DNA from: Cytobacillus stercorigallinarum
GTDB lineage: Bacteria > Bacillota > Bacilli > Bacillales > Cytobacillaceae
Reading direction: 5' to 3'
Assembly (NCBI RefSeq): GCF_014836495.1
Contig: NZ_JACSQT010000006.1
Coordinates: forward strand, 62,001 to 126,000
Length of the DNA: 64,000 nucleotides
Shown: piece after piece, positions 27,340 through 35,299 of the stretch
Numbering within the stretch: the stretch's first letter is position 1
Layout of the letters: each line of letters starts with the position of its first letter
Translations under genes and position numbers: made by a program
Notes under the pieces: model-generated
Databases searched by the model: none
What the model was told of the DNA's origin: nothing
What the model saw: the letters and a program-made list of their open reading frames with translations, nothing else

Positions 27340-28227
27340 TTATTTTTCATCTTTTGCTTCGGAATCATCTGTTTCTGCTTCAGGTGCTTTGAATAACTCT
27401 TTAAAATCACTATCTTTTACTTCCACACCTGAATTCTCTAATTCCCTTTGCATTGCGTCTTGAATAATCGTACTATCGACTTTCGCTACTTTAACTTGGT
27501 ATTCAATTTCTTCTTTCATATCTTCATATGATTCTTTTTCTTTTTTGTCAGTTACTTGAATGATATGGAAACCATGTTGTGATTCAACAGGGTCACTAAT
27601 TTCATCTACTTTTAATGCATAGGCAGCTTCTTCAAATTCTGCAACCATCTGTCCAGCTCCAAACCAACCTAAATCGCCACCATTGGCAGCAGATGCTGTA
27701 TCAGTTGAATATTCTTCTGCCACTTTAGAAAAGTCTTCGCCATCATCTAATTTCTTTTTCGCTTCTTCAGCTGTTTCTTTATCCGCTACAAGAATATGAC
27801 GCGCTTGAATTTCTGGCTTATAATTCTCATAATATTCCTTCATTTCTTCTTCGGTAGCTTCAACATCTTTAATTGCCGCTTTTTCTTGCATTAGACCTGT
27901 TCTTAGCATTTCTTTTAGGTCTTCTTCACTTTCCATACCGTATTGGGCAAGTGCTAATTGGAAGTTAGAGCCTAATTGTTCTTTCATTGTATCTACTTGT
28001 TCATTAAGTTCGTCCTCGGAAACCTCATAATTTTCAGAAAGGACTTTCTCATAAACGAGTTCTTGCAGAACTTGTTCACCATATTGCTCTTTCAAGGCTT
28101 GATAAAAGTCTTCTTGTGTAATATTTCCGTTTCCTGTTTCGACTACTACTTCAGAATCTCCTGAACTACAAGCGCTTAAAACTAATACACCTGTGGCAAC
28201 AGAAAGGGATAAAATCCATTTTTTCAT
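27340..28227 (-). CDS. prsA: Foldase lipoprotein PrsA
   Basis: A 295-residue peptidyl-prolyl isomerase that folds secreted proteins outside the membrane. The signal peptide ends in lipobox LSAC with the lipid-bearing Cys20. The parvulin domain spans about 130-220: ARHILVADKETAEEAKKKL, then NGGDLGWFGAGQMV and QHGFHIIQVTDK. N- and C-terminal helical arms and an acidic tail complete the usual ~290-aa layout. The start at 28227 (GGGAGTG site) is chosen because it begins the signal peptide; the longer frame adds residues before it. In B. subtilis prsA is essential for secretion. Confidence 0.94.
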   Translation of the reverse strand: MKKWILSLSVATGVLVLSACSSGDSEVVVETGNGNITQEDFYQALKEQYGEQVLQELVYEKVLSENYEVSEDELNEQVDTMKEQLGSNFQLALAQYGMESEEDLKEMLRTGLMQEKAAIKDVEATEEEMKEYYENYKPEIQARHILVADKETAEEAKKKLDDGEDFSKVAEEYSTDTASAANGGDLGWFGAGQMVAEFEEAAYALKVDEISDPVESQHGFHIIQVTDKKEKESYEDMKEEIEYQVKVAKVDSTIIQDAMQRELENSGVEVKDSDFKELFKAPEAETDDSEAKDEK

Positions 28228-28508
28228 GTTGAACACTCCCACGTTTATTGTTGTATATACACAGTAAATACTATAACACAAATCATTTCCTTAACAAAAA
28301 TATTTACTACAAAAATAGGTTTATTTAAGAAAATTTTGGGTATTAGACTAACCATTCTGGAGAGTACAACATAGGATATAAAGAAATTGAAAATGATATT
28401 TCGTCCAGAGAAGTTTTTAGAAAATATAAAAAGACGAGATACGCGCCTATTCGCACGACAGAGTGTTTGAATAGTATGTGGTAACAACCTAATAAGGGAG
28501 GTGTTATC

Positions 28509-28598
28509 ATGGGTGGAGGATTTGGATACGGCGGAGGCTTCGCTTTAATTGTTGTTCTTTTCATTCTATTAGTCATCGTAGGTGCTGCTTGGTTATAA
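28509..28598 (+). CDS. YjcZ family micro-protein, copy 1
   Basis: A 29-residue gene. The protein is a Gly/Tyr-rich head (MGGGFGYGGGFA) and one membrane helix (LIVVLFILLVIVGAAWL), the pattern of the YjcZ/YhdX sporulation proteins. GGGAGG stands upstream. A sigma-K-like promoter (AC, 17 bases, CATAGGATA at 28370-28378) lies 130 bases upstream, so mother-cell expression is possible but not proven. A near copy follows 63 bases later. Confidence 0.85.
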   Translation: MGGGFGYGGGFALIVVLFILLVIVGAAWL

Positions 28599-28605
28599 AA
28601 AATAG

Positions 28606-28638
28606 CGTTATAAGACAATAAAAAAAGACCTTATAACG
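28606..28638. repeat. Inverted repeat between the two yjcZ-like genes
   Basis: CGTTATAAG at 28606-28614 and CTTATAACG at 28630-28638 can form a 9-bp hairpin with an A-rich loop. It could protect or partly end the first message. Confidence 0.5.
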
Positions 28639-28661
28639 TACGATAGAAGGGAGGAAGATCC

Positions 28662-28763
28662 ATGTCACACGGCGGTGGAGGATTTGGATACGGTGGAGGT
28701 TTCGCTTTACTCGTTGTCCTTTTCATTTTATTAGTTATTATTGGAGCTTCTTGGGTTTACTAA
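28662..28763 (+). CDS. YjcZ family micro-protein, copy 2
   Basis: A 33-residue protein: MSHGGGGFGYGGGFALLVV at the start and one membrane helix ending in GASWVY. It differs from copy 1 mainly by four extra N-terminal residues, so the pair arose by tandem duplication. GGGAGG lies upstream of the ATG. A good terminator follows at 28792. Such genes are normally expressed late in sporulation; the function is unknown. Confidence 0.85.
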   Translation: MSHGGGGFGYGGGFALLVVLFILLVIIGASWVY

Positions 28764-28791
28764 TTCATACCTCAAGCTTTTCCATACAGAG

Positions 28792-28822
28792 AAAAAAGCG
28801 GCGAAAATCGGCCGCTTTTTTT
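28792..28822. terminator. Terminator after the yjcZ pair
   Basis: AAAAAAGCGGC and GCCGCTTTTTT form an 11-bp stem with an 8-base loop and a T-tail. It also faces the convergent 59-aa gene. Confidence 0.88.
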
Positions 28823-28831
28823 ACATTTATT

Positions 28832-29011
28832 TTAAGTAAATGCAATTTCAACAAAGGAAGAAATAAGCAATATCGTAATTAAAACATTAATTGTTCGATA
28901 TACTTTAGGTTGTTTCTCCTCTGGAATTTCCTTTTGTAAACATAAGGAAAAAGTAAGTCTGTTAATATTATATAGGATAAATACAGCAAAAATAATGAAA
29001 ATGGAGATCAT
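28832..29011 (-). CDS. Small two-helix membrane protein, unrecognised
   Basis: A 59-residue frame. GGGGAGGGA stands about 8 bases before the ATG, and the stop falls just before the shared terminator, both typical of a real gene. The protein has a hydrophobic N-terminal segment (ISIFIIFAVFILYNI), a short charged loop (KEIPEEKQPKVYR) and a second hydrophobic segment (INVLITILLISSFVEIAF). I do not recognise the family. It lies downstream of the yhaJ-like gene on the same strand, 95 bases away, and could be co-transcribed. Confidence 0.6.
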   Translation of the reverse strand: MISIFIIFAVFILYNINRLTFSLCLQKEIPEEKQPKVYRTINVLITILLISSFVEIAFT

Positions 29012-29105
29012 CGATGATTCCCTCCCCTTGTCAATCGTAGTCTATTGTTTTACAATATCAAAAATAATCATAAAAAGATAGTATAAAAGGTTGGAAGAAT
29101 AGATT

Positions 29106-29657
29106 TTATCTAGTTTCCTCGATTTGTATTAATATATTGAGTCCATCTTCATTCTCTTCAATATATGAATATTTTGGTGTATTCATTACGATTTTTATAT
29201 AGATTAGATCTCTGCATGATAATCCGATATGCAAAGATAAAAGAATAATGAAAAACGCTCCATATTGTTGAAATGATAACATGAATAAAAACAGTGTTAT
29301 ATTAATAAATAAAATTGGTGCGATCAAAGCAGTTAGATACATAGATTTAGGTACGGGTTCATTGACTTTTAATTGGATCATAGGTACCCATTTTCCTCGT
29401 AATTCCAATGATTTCTTTATATTTTTATTTACCGGCATTAATGGAATATAATGAATTAATTTATGGATAGGATACAACCCAATTAGAATGAGGGTAAAGA
29501 TACTTAAACTTTCTGTATTAATTACTGTATCAGGAAACAAATAATTCATTGGTAAATAGGTGATAATAAAGACAGTAAATGCCAGTATAGCAGACATGAA
29601 GTCTAACCATAATTGTCCATACTGCTTGTTAACATTTATCTCCTTTACACAGCTCAT
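29106..29657 (-). CDS. yhaJ: DUF3267-family membrane protein YhaJ-like
   Basis: A 183-residue protein with four hydrophobic segments (LAFTVFIITYLPM, FTLILIGLYPIHKLIHYIP, YLTALIAPILFINITLFLF, AFFIILLSLHIGLSC). DUF3267 proteins carry a zincin-like HExxH; here the motif reads HKLIH, so the glutamate is Lys and peptidase activity is unlikely. The SLHIGLSCRDLIYIKI segment near the end is a family trait. The ATG at 29657 (GAGGG upstream) is preferred to the ATG at 29690, which has no site. Placement near hpr matches B. subtilis yhaJ. Function unknown. Confidence 0.65.
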   Translation of the reverse strand: MSCVKEINVNKQYGQLWLDFMSAILAFTVFIITYLPMNYLFPDTVINTESLSIFTLILIGLYPIHKLIHYIPLMPVNKNIKKSLELRGKWVPMIQLKVNEPVPKSMYLTALIAPILFINITLFLFMLSFQQYGAFFIILLSLHIGLSCRDLIYIKIVMNTPKYSYIEENEDGLNILIQIEETR

Positions 29658-29855
29658 AAACAAAATAATCCCTCGCAGTTCAGCGCTCATGTTTTAAATT
29701 CAAACACTACTTTACTCTCCTCTTTAAGAAAAATCAATACCATTTTTTCGATAAAAAAATGATTTGTGTATTTCAACATCAAAGGGAAGAGATGTAAGGG
29801 TTTTCATTATTATTACACAATGAACAATAAATAATTTCCTTTTATGCCAAAATAA

Positions 29856-29889
29856 AAAAGCGGAGAAGTTTGTTAATAATTCCGCTTTT
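29856..29889 (-). terminator. Terminator after hpr
   Basis: AAAAGCGGA and TCCGCTTTT form a 9-bp stem with a 16-base loop; the minus-strand side ends in a T-rich run. Confidence 0.75.
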
Positions 29890-29900
29890 ATCTTACAAGA

Positions 29901-30476
29901 TTAAACTAATTCTTTTGTGTATTCTTTTTTCTTTGATAGTTTACCATCTTTTTCCTCGAATTCGTTATCAATATTAGAAAATGACTTTTCGAATATTTCC
30001 ATAAAATCATCTCCGTAAATGTTGCGGATAATGGCCATCACTTCAATGATTTCTGGGAATTTTCCATATAACTCTTTTAAAGGCATCGCTCCTGAATAAA
30101 TAGAATTTTTATCTGGATGATATGTTTCCATTAATTCTAGAAAAACGCTTTCACCTTTATCAGTTAATTTAATGTAAGTGTTCCTTTTATCACTTTCTCT
30201 TTTTGAAAATTCAAGATACCCTCTTTCTTCAAGCTTTTTAGAAAAATTAAATGCGGTAGATACATGCATTACGCCAAACTTCGCAACATCAGATATGGAT
30301 GCGCCATTTAAATGATAAGCAATCCATAAAATATGGTGTTCATTGATATTTAAGTCATATGGTTTAATCCATTGTTGCCAGTCTTTTTCAATAGATTTCC
30401 ATAATGCTTTACTCAATTGAGCAACCCTTTGGCTGAAAAGCATGGCTTCCTTGATTGAGAAATTCGTTTCTGACAT
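29901..30476 (-). CDS. hpr: Transition-state regulator Hpr/ScoC (MarR family)
   Basis: A 191-residue MarR-type repressor that in B. subtilis controls extracellular proteases, peptide transport and sporulation. It starts with helices around [27 protein letters not shown], followed by the winged helix-turn-helix at about 50-110 ([30 protein letters not shown], in part; wing [13 protein letters not shown]). The C-terminal region has the Hpr-specific [22 protein letters not shown] lies before the ATG. Single gene with its own terminator. Usual length is about 200 aa. Confidence 0.93.
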   Translation of the reverse strand: MSETNFSIKEAMLFSQRVAQLSKALWKSIEKDWQQWIKPYDLNINEHHILWIAYHLNGASISDVAKFGVMHVSTAFNFSKKLEERGYLEFSKRESDKRNTYIKLTDKGESVFLELMETYHPDKNSIYSGAMPLKELYGKFPEIIEVMAIIRNIYGDDFMEIFEKSFSNIDNEFEEKDGKLSKKKEYTKELV

Positions 30477-30670
30477 TTCGCTTCACCTACTTTTTTATTA
30501 TTGTATATTTATTATGCCAATAAAGCAAAAATTAATAAAGATATAAATTTGCATAATTTTTAGATTTTGTTTCTTGTTTTTAGAGAGTAATACTTCTGTT
30601 AGCATTTGGCATAATCGTAAGCAAACCATTTTTATAACATAATATATTAGATTTCTTTTTTAAAATAAGA

Positions 30671-30712
30671 AATCCTTCTTTTTTTCTAAAATAAATAGAA
30701 AAAAGAAGGATT
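30671..30712 (-). terminator. Terminator after yhaH
   Basis: AATCCTTCTTTTTTCTA-type arm pairs with its complement over about 17 bp, with an A/T loop. Confidence 0.7.
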
Positions 30713-30729
30713 GTAAAATAGAAGGGGAA

Positions 30730-31104
30730 TTACTCTTTGTTCATTGGTTTGGCATCTTTTAATGTTTGTTCTAATTCAGCAATAGATTTTTCAATATTTG
30801 CGATTTCTTGTTGTAAGTTTTGTTGATGAGGAAGAATTTCACTTTTCCATTGTTTAATGGAAGATGATACGTCTTCGGTTAAGGTGGAAAGAGCTATTTT
30901 TCCTTCTTCACCTACATGGACGATCTGATTCTTAATATCAGTCAATTGTTTACCTAATTCTTTTATTTGAATAGAAGCTGATTTTGATTGTACAGTAATA
31001 TATTTTCGGGTATCTTTACCGGAAGCAGGTGCAGTAAAGAGTGTAGCTGCAGCAGCTGCTACCCCGCCAACGACAAAACCTAAAAAAAGTGATTTCGCTT
31101 TCAA
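30730..31104 (-). CDS. yhaH: YhaH (YtxH-like) protein
   Basis: A 124-residue protein with an N-terminal hydrophobic, Ala/Gly-rich helix (SLFLGFVVGGVAAAAATLFTAP) followed by SGKDTRKYI, the YtxH-family signature, and a long helical, coiled-coil tail. GGAGAG precedes the ATG. It lies between hpr and trpP exactly as in B. subtilis. YtxH proteins are stress-linked; the function of YhaH is unknown. Confidence 0.86.
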   Translation of the reverse strand: MKAKSLFLGFVVGGVAAAAATLFTAPASGKDTRKYITVQSKSASIQIKELGKQLTDIKNQIVHVGEEGKIALSTLTEDVSSSIKQWKSEILPHQQNLQQEIANIEKSIAELEQTLKDAKPMNKE

Positions 31105-31218
31105 TCTAAACTCTCCTTTCCATAATAATGTCTACGTCTATCATACATGAATCCAGTAAAAAGAGCATCTTTTAATCCTTATATACCACGCTTTCAAGCT
31201 TTATTAAACATAAAAAAA

Positions 31219-31242
31219 CCACCTGCAATTACAAGCAGGTGG
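31219..31242 (-). terminator. Terminator after trpP
   Basis: CCACCTGC / GCAGGTGG stem (8 bp), 8-base loop, followed on the minus strand by 7 T. Confidence 0.87.
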
Positions 31243-31249
31243 GGAAGCT

Positions 31250-31777
31250 CTATAAATGAATCGTACGTTCATTTAATTTAGTACGTTTATTAATAGATTT
31301 TGTTATTGGGAATAGAATCGCCATTAAAATTGCATTTAATATTACGGCTGGTAAGACGCTTGCTGCAAATAGCGCGATAAACGCACCTGGTAGACCAACA
31401 ATGATATAAGCAGATGTTAAAAATATAAATCCGGATACCAGTGTGCCAATCGCTGTTAAGACAATAGCGACAATTGATTTAGCGCTGATATTTTTTAACA
31501 GTGACAGCAGACCATAAAATATAAAGGCAGTGATCAGCTTATCAATAATATTAGGAATTTGTCCTCCTGGAAACCCTGTGGTTAAGGCTGAAAGAATACC
31601 ACTTACAAGTCCAATAAGAGCAACGCTTTTGATGTCAGTAAATAATAAAATGCCTAAGAACATCATGACTAACATCATGTCAGGCTTTACACCCATAATA
31701 ATTGGCGGAGTTATGGCATGTAGTACAACACCCATTCCTGCCAATAGGGCAAGGGCCACAATATTTTTACTCTTCAT
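31250..31777 (-). CDS. trpP: Tryptophan transporter TrpP
   Basis: A 175-residue membrane protein of the TrpP family (PF07099) with about five helices, starting MKSKNIVALALLAGMGVVLHAI, then PPIIMGVKPDMMLVMMFL and ALTTGFPGGQIPN. The length equals B. subtilis TrpP (about 172). The ATG at 31777 is chosen: the GGAGAG site stands 8 bases before it. That site is embedded in a run of GAG/TAG triplets, which indicates translational control by TRAP in response to tryptophan. Confidence 0.93.
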   Translation of the reverse strand: MKSKNIVALALLAGMGVVLHAITPPIIMGVKPDMMLVMMFLGILLFTDIKSVALIGLVSGILSALTTGFPGGQIPNIIDKLITAFIFYGLLSLLKNISAKSIVAIVLTAIGTLVSGFIFLTSAYIIVGLPGAFIALFAASVLPAVILNAILMAILFPITKSINKRTKLNERTIHL

Positions 31778-31825
31778 TTTCTCATCTCTCCTCAAGGCTC
31801 ATCTCTTTTAAGCTATATTCTCCTA
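31770..31825 (-). promoter_or_regulatory. Probable TRAP-binding site overlapping the trpP ribosome site
   Basis: Read on the minus strand, 56 bases contain TAG, GAG, TAG, GAG, GAG, GAG, GAG, GAG and, after the ATG, GAG. The core has 2- to 4-base spacers (GAG-2-GAG-4-GAG-2-GAG-2-GAG) and covers the Shine-Dalgarno sequence and start. TRAP represses B. subtilis trpP translation through the same kind of site. Confidence 0.78.
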
Positions 31826-31904
31826 CAATGCACTCATTGCTTGCAGCGAGAACTTTTGTATATTATAACATCACAAATATCATATGAACATATCTATTTT
31901 ATGG

Positions 31905-32981
31905 TTAATATTTTTCTTTGAAGTTCTTCATAAATGATACTAAAGCTTCTACATGTTCTAATGGAACAGCATTATAAATAGAAGCTCTACAACCACCAAC
32001 AGAGCGATGCCCATTTAATCCAACAAATCCTGCTTGACTCGCTTCTTCAAGGAATTTTGCAGAAAGATCTTCGCTTTTTAAGTTAAAAGTCACATTCATA
32101 TGAGAACGGCTATTCTCATCGGCATGCCCTATATAAAAACCATTACTATTATCAATCATATTGTATAAAAGGGAAGACTTCTCTTCATTTCTCTTACGAA
32201 TGGCTTCGATCCCACCATTTTCTTCTACCCATTCTAAAACTAGAGAGAGAAGGTAAATGGCTAGTGTTGGAGGTGTGTTGTATAAAGAGTTGTTTTTTGC
32301 ATACGTGTCATAGCTTAACATCGTAGGTAGTGCAGGTTGACTTTGAATGAGTTCTTTACGAATAATAACTACTGTTACCCCAGAAGGTCCTAAATTTTTC
32401 TGCGCTCCTGCATAGATTAGATCGAATTGCTCTATTTGCAGTGGGCGGGACAAAATATCGCTTGACATATCTGCAATAAGCGGGACTTGTGTATTTGGAA
32501 ATTGGTGCCACTGTGTGCCAAAGATCGTATTATTGCTCGTTAGATGGAGATAAGCAGCATCATCTGACAAATTGATTTCCTCTAGCTCAGGAATGCGATG
32601 ATAGCCCGTTTCCTTCGTTGAAGCAGCAATATGGGTTGAACCCAACTTTTTGGCTTCTTTTAATGCTTTATCTGACCATGAACCAGTAAGGATATAGTTT
32701 GCGGTCTGATCTTGTTTTAATAAATTCATCGGAATCATAGAAAATTGTAAACTCGCTCCACCTTGTAGAAAAAGAACTTCATAATCATCTGGGATGGATA
32801 GGATGTTTCTTAATGAGGCAATAGCTTTGTTATGTACTTTTTCATAGTCTTTACTTCTATGGCTTAACTCCATTAAAGCCATACCTGTTCCATTAAAATC
32901 TAGCCAAGATTCTTTTGCTTTTTCTAGGACAGCAAATGGCAAAGTCGCTGGCCCTGCATTAAAGTTAAATGCTCGTTTCAT
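31905..32981 (-). CDS. serC: Phosphoserine aminotransferase
   Basis: A 358-residue PLP enzyme that makes phosphoserine (serine synthesis) and acts in pyridoxal phosphate synthesis. It starts MKRAFNFNAGPATLPFAVLEKA; the PLP lysine is in LIYAGAQKNLGPSGVTVVI, and GGCRASIYNAVP near the C-terminus is the family end motif. The ATG at 32981 has GGAGGG six bases before it and begins the conserved sequence; the longer frame is not used. It is a single gene upstream of trpP on the same strand with a gap of about 125 bases. Length matches B. subtilis SerC (359). Confidence 0.96.
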   Translation of the reverse strand: MKRAFNFNAGPATLPFAVLEKAKESWLDFNGTGMALMELSHRSKDYEKVHNKAIASLRNILSIPDDYEVLFLQGGASLQFSMIPMNLLKQDQTANYILTGSWSDKALKEAKKLGSTHIAASTKETGYHRIPELEEINLSDDAAYLHLTSNNTIFGTQWHQFPNTQVPLIADMSSDILSRPLQIEQFDLIYAGAQKNLGPSGVTVVIIRKELIQSQPALPTMLSYDTYAKNNSLYNTPPTLAIYLLSLVLEWVEENGGIEAIRKRNEEKSSLLYNMIDNSNGFYIGHADENSRSHMNVTFNLKSEDLSAKFLEEASQAGFVGLNGHRSVGGCRASIYNAVPLEHVEALVSFMKNFKEKY

Positions 32982-33248
32982 GCTTTTCCCTCCATCATTC
33001 ACAATGTTGTACTATATCGCTGTAGCGAAATAAAGATATCATTATGTTATCAAAAAAAACATATTTGTACAGGCTTAATTAAAAAGATTGTGAATTTTTT
33101 TAGAAATAGTTTAAGTCGGGATTCTTTCGCGAAGAGGGGGGTACAAAGGAAAATGAGATTGAGAGGAGAAAAAGAAATATTTTTTGGCCTTGGGGTTTGA
33201 GTGTAGAAACATCTATATGGAAGGTTAGCAGAAATACTTGTAAATGAG

Positions 33249-33564
33249 GAGGTTGGGACATAAGTATTCTAGCTAATGATTTATCCGAATGATTAGGAGT
33301 TTTATCATCTAATCATTCGGTTTTTTGTGATTTGAACCCTTATATGCAAAGAATAGTGAAATGGAGCGGAAGACACTCGACTCCTGCGGGAAATAGAGGG
33401 AAAGCTGAGACCCCACAGGCAATGCCGAGGAGGCTCAGCCCCTCCCCGCGGAAAGCGAGTGACTGTAGCGCAATGGAACGGACTTTTTTTTGCAAATGAT
33501 ATTTTAAGATCAATTTGTTATTGTTCTTTTTTGAGGTTAGCTCATTTAGTTATGTCCCAGCCTC
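33249..33564. repeat. Dispersed repeat with terminal inverted repeats, copy 1 (316 bp)
   Basis: The ends GAGGTTGGGACATAA and TTATGTCCCAGCCTC are inverted repeats (14 of 15). Inside are a 12-bp terminator hairpin (33285-33320 with a T-run) and a GC-rich segment (about 33363-33480) that can fold through CACTCG/CGAGTG and GCTGAG/CTCAGC pairs. It lies 3 bases beyond the hit stop. A shorter copy is at 53026-53292. It resembles intergenic repeats of Bacillaceae, whose function is not known to me. Confidence 0.85.
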
Positions 33565-33567
33565 CCT

Positions 33568-33990
33568 TTATGATAAATGACTGTGGATTTGCTGTGACAT
33601 CTTTTGTAGGTCTTCAGGCGTATATTCTGAAGTATGTGTTTTCCAGACGACACCTAAACCATCACCTTGACCATATCTAGGAATAAGGTGCATATGATAA
33701 TGAAAAACCGTTTGGCCAGCAATTTCACCATTGTTATTAATCGTGTTTAATCCATCAGGCTGGAACTCTTCTTTAAGCGCCCGGCTAATGGCTGGAACTG
33801 CTTCAAATACGTGGCGGGCTGTTTCTTCATCTAATTCAAAAATATTTTCTTTATGTACCTTTGGAATGATCAATGTATGTCCTTTTGTTACTTGACTGAT
33901 ATCTAGAAATGCAACGACATGCTCATTTTCATACACTTTCGCTGAGGGAATTTCCCCGGCTACAATTTTACAAAAGATGCAATCACTCAT
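33568..33990 (-). CDS. hit: HIT family protein Hit
   Basis: A 140-residue HIT (histidine triad) protein, probably a nucleotide or dinucleotide hydrolase. It has the zinc CxxC at the start (DCIFCKIV), the helix VYENEHVVAFLDISQVTKGH and the triad HYHMHLIPR near residue 98. An AGGGAG site precedes the ATG. It is convergent with nothing: just past its stop lies repeat copy 1, whose arms may end the message. In B. subtilis hit is divergent from ecsA, as here, although the gap is unusually long (568 bases). Confidence 0.93.
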   Translation of the reverse strand: MSDCIFCKIVAGEIPSAKVYENEHVVAFLDISQVTKGHTLIIPKVHKENIFELDEETARHVFEAVPAISRALKEEFQPDGLNTINNNGEIAGQTVFHYHMHLIPRYGQGDGLGVVWKTHTSEYTPEDLQKMSQQIHSHLS

Positions 33991-34062
33991 ATCTTTTCAT
34001 CTCCCTTATGTTCGAATTGACCATATTTTATCATAAATTAAGAAAAATCATAAATAAAAGAA

Positions 34063-34085
34063 GCAGGATTCAATAAGAATCCTGC
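34063..34085 (-). terminator. Minus-strand terminator upstream of hit
   Basis: GCAGGATTC / GAATCCTGC (9-bp perfect stem, AATAA loop), followed on the minus strand by TTCTTTTATTTA. There is no annotated gene whose transcript would end here. Confidence 0.75.
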
Positions 34086-34496
34086 CGAAATTGAAGGGGA
34101 ATGCTTCTTGGGCTTCTACTCTTGGAAATACTCTTTAACAAACACCTCATTTGAAAGTTTTGTTAAAATGCATTGAAGAACTACCATCACAAATTACGTG
34201 TAATTGGTATCTTTAATAAACACCTCATTTAAAATGATGATTTAAACCACTTTCGGTAAAGCGATTTAAATGTTTAAAAAAAGCTCAATGCGTTTTCATT
34301 ACATTTGTGCAATAAAAACATCTCCTTTAATAGTTGCATTTGAAGCTACAATCGATTTGAAAGATAATTGTCTGCCGTAGACACCTCATTCAATTTCATT
34401 CATTGAAATAATGAATGTTGATTTGTGTTCCCCTTCATAAATTATAATCCCCGTAAAACGAATAGATATGCATCACCTGAAAAAATAGTTGTTTTC

Positions 34497-34526
34497 TTTA
34501 CAATATGGTTTTAATTTACTTACAAT
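34497..34526 (+). promoter_or_regulatory. Probable sigma-A promoter of ecsABC
   Basis: TTTACA (34497-34502), 18-base spacer, TACAAT (34521-34526). The start of transcription would be about 25 bases before the ecsA ATG. Confidence 0.55.
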
Positions 34527-34558
34527 AAGAATAACTTTTTACAAGGAAGGTCGATCAA

Positions 34559-35299
34559 ATGACGTTATTAAATATTCAAGAGGTAACAGGTGGTTATACG
34601 AGAAATCCCGTTTTAAAGGGTATTTCCTTTGATGTCAAACCAAATGAAATCGTGGGATTAATCGGCTTAAATGGTGCAGGTAAAAGCACAACAATAAAGC
34701 ATGTTATTGGACTAATGGAGCCACAAAAAGGCGAGATAACGATTAATGGAAAATCATTCTTAAGTAACAAAGATGCTTATCGTAGACAATATACATTTAT
34801 TCCAGAAACACCGATTTTGTATGATGAATTAACTTTAGATGAACATTTAGAAATGACGGCAATGGCTTATGGACTTGAACGTGAAATCTTAAAGGAAAGA
34901 AAAGCACAGTTACTAAAAGAATTTAGAATGGAAAAGCGCTTAAAGTGGTTTCCTGCTCATTTCTCTAAAGGAATGAAACAAAAAGTAATGATTATGTGTG
35001 CTTTCCTTGTACAACCTTCCTTATATATTGTAGATGAACCTTTTGTTGGGCTTGATCCACTCGGTATACAATCATTATTGGATTTAATGGAGAAAATGAA
35101 AAATAGCGGTGCAGGTATCCTTATGTCCACGCACATATTAGCAACGGCAGAAAGGTATTGTGATCGCTTTGTGATCATTCATGAAGGTGAAATTAGAGCG
35201 AAGGGCACATTAGAAGAGCTAAGGGTACAATTTAAAATGCCCGGTGCTACATTAGATGATTTATATATCCAGTTAACAAAGGAAGAAAATTATGAATGA
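34559..35299 (+). CDS. ecsA: ABC transporter ATP-binding protein EcsA
   Basis: A 246-residue ABC ATPase. Walker A GLNGAGKST near residue 39, signature HFSKGMKQK near 136, Walker B LYIVDEPFVGLDP and switch STHILATAER. The EcsAB exporter affects secretion, competence, sporulation and intramembrane proteolysis by RasP in B. subtilis. AAGGAAGG precedes the ATG. The stop overlaps ecsB by 8 bases. Length matches EcsA (about 247). Confidence 0.94.
   Translation: MTLLNIQEVTGGYTRNPVLKGISFDVKPNEIVGLIGLNGAGKSTTIKHVIGLMEPQKGEITINGKSFLSNKDAYRRQYTFIPETPILYDELTLDEHLEMTAMAYGLEREILKERKAQLLKEFRMEKRLKWFPAHFSKGMKQKVMIMCAFLVQPSLYIVDEPFVGLDPLGIQSLLDLMEKMKNSGAGILMSTHILATAERYCDRFVIIHEGEIRAKGTLEELRVQFKMPGATLDDLYIQLTKEENYE

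Larger units (their letters stand above)
33991..34558. other. Long hit-ecsA intergenic region with a repeated CACCTCATT motif
   Basis: No protein gene is supported. It holds a minus-strand terminator (34063-34085), three direct copies of CACCTCATT (34143, 34221, 34382) with longer similarity between the first two, a palindrome CATTCATT-5-AATGAATG at 34397-34417, a TATAAT-like box on the minus strand at 34442-34447, and the probable ecsA promoter (TTTACA at 34497, TACAAT at 34521). A minus-strand RNA of roughly 350 bases is possible. Confidence 0.5.

Noticed and set aside
33003..33060. Possible T-box or riboswitch before serC
   Set aside because: No T-box sequence or specifier stem is seen; only a small TCGCT/AGCGA palindrome.
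34090..34395. Three minus-strand mini-frames, each starting ATGAGGTGT (MRCL)
   Set aside because: They follow from the repeated DNA motif; none has a ribosome site and their ends are unrelated.
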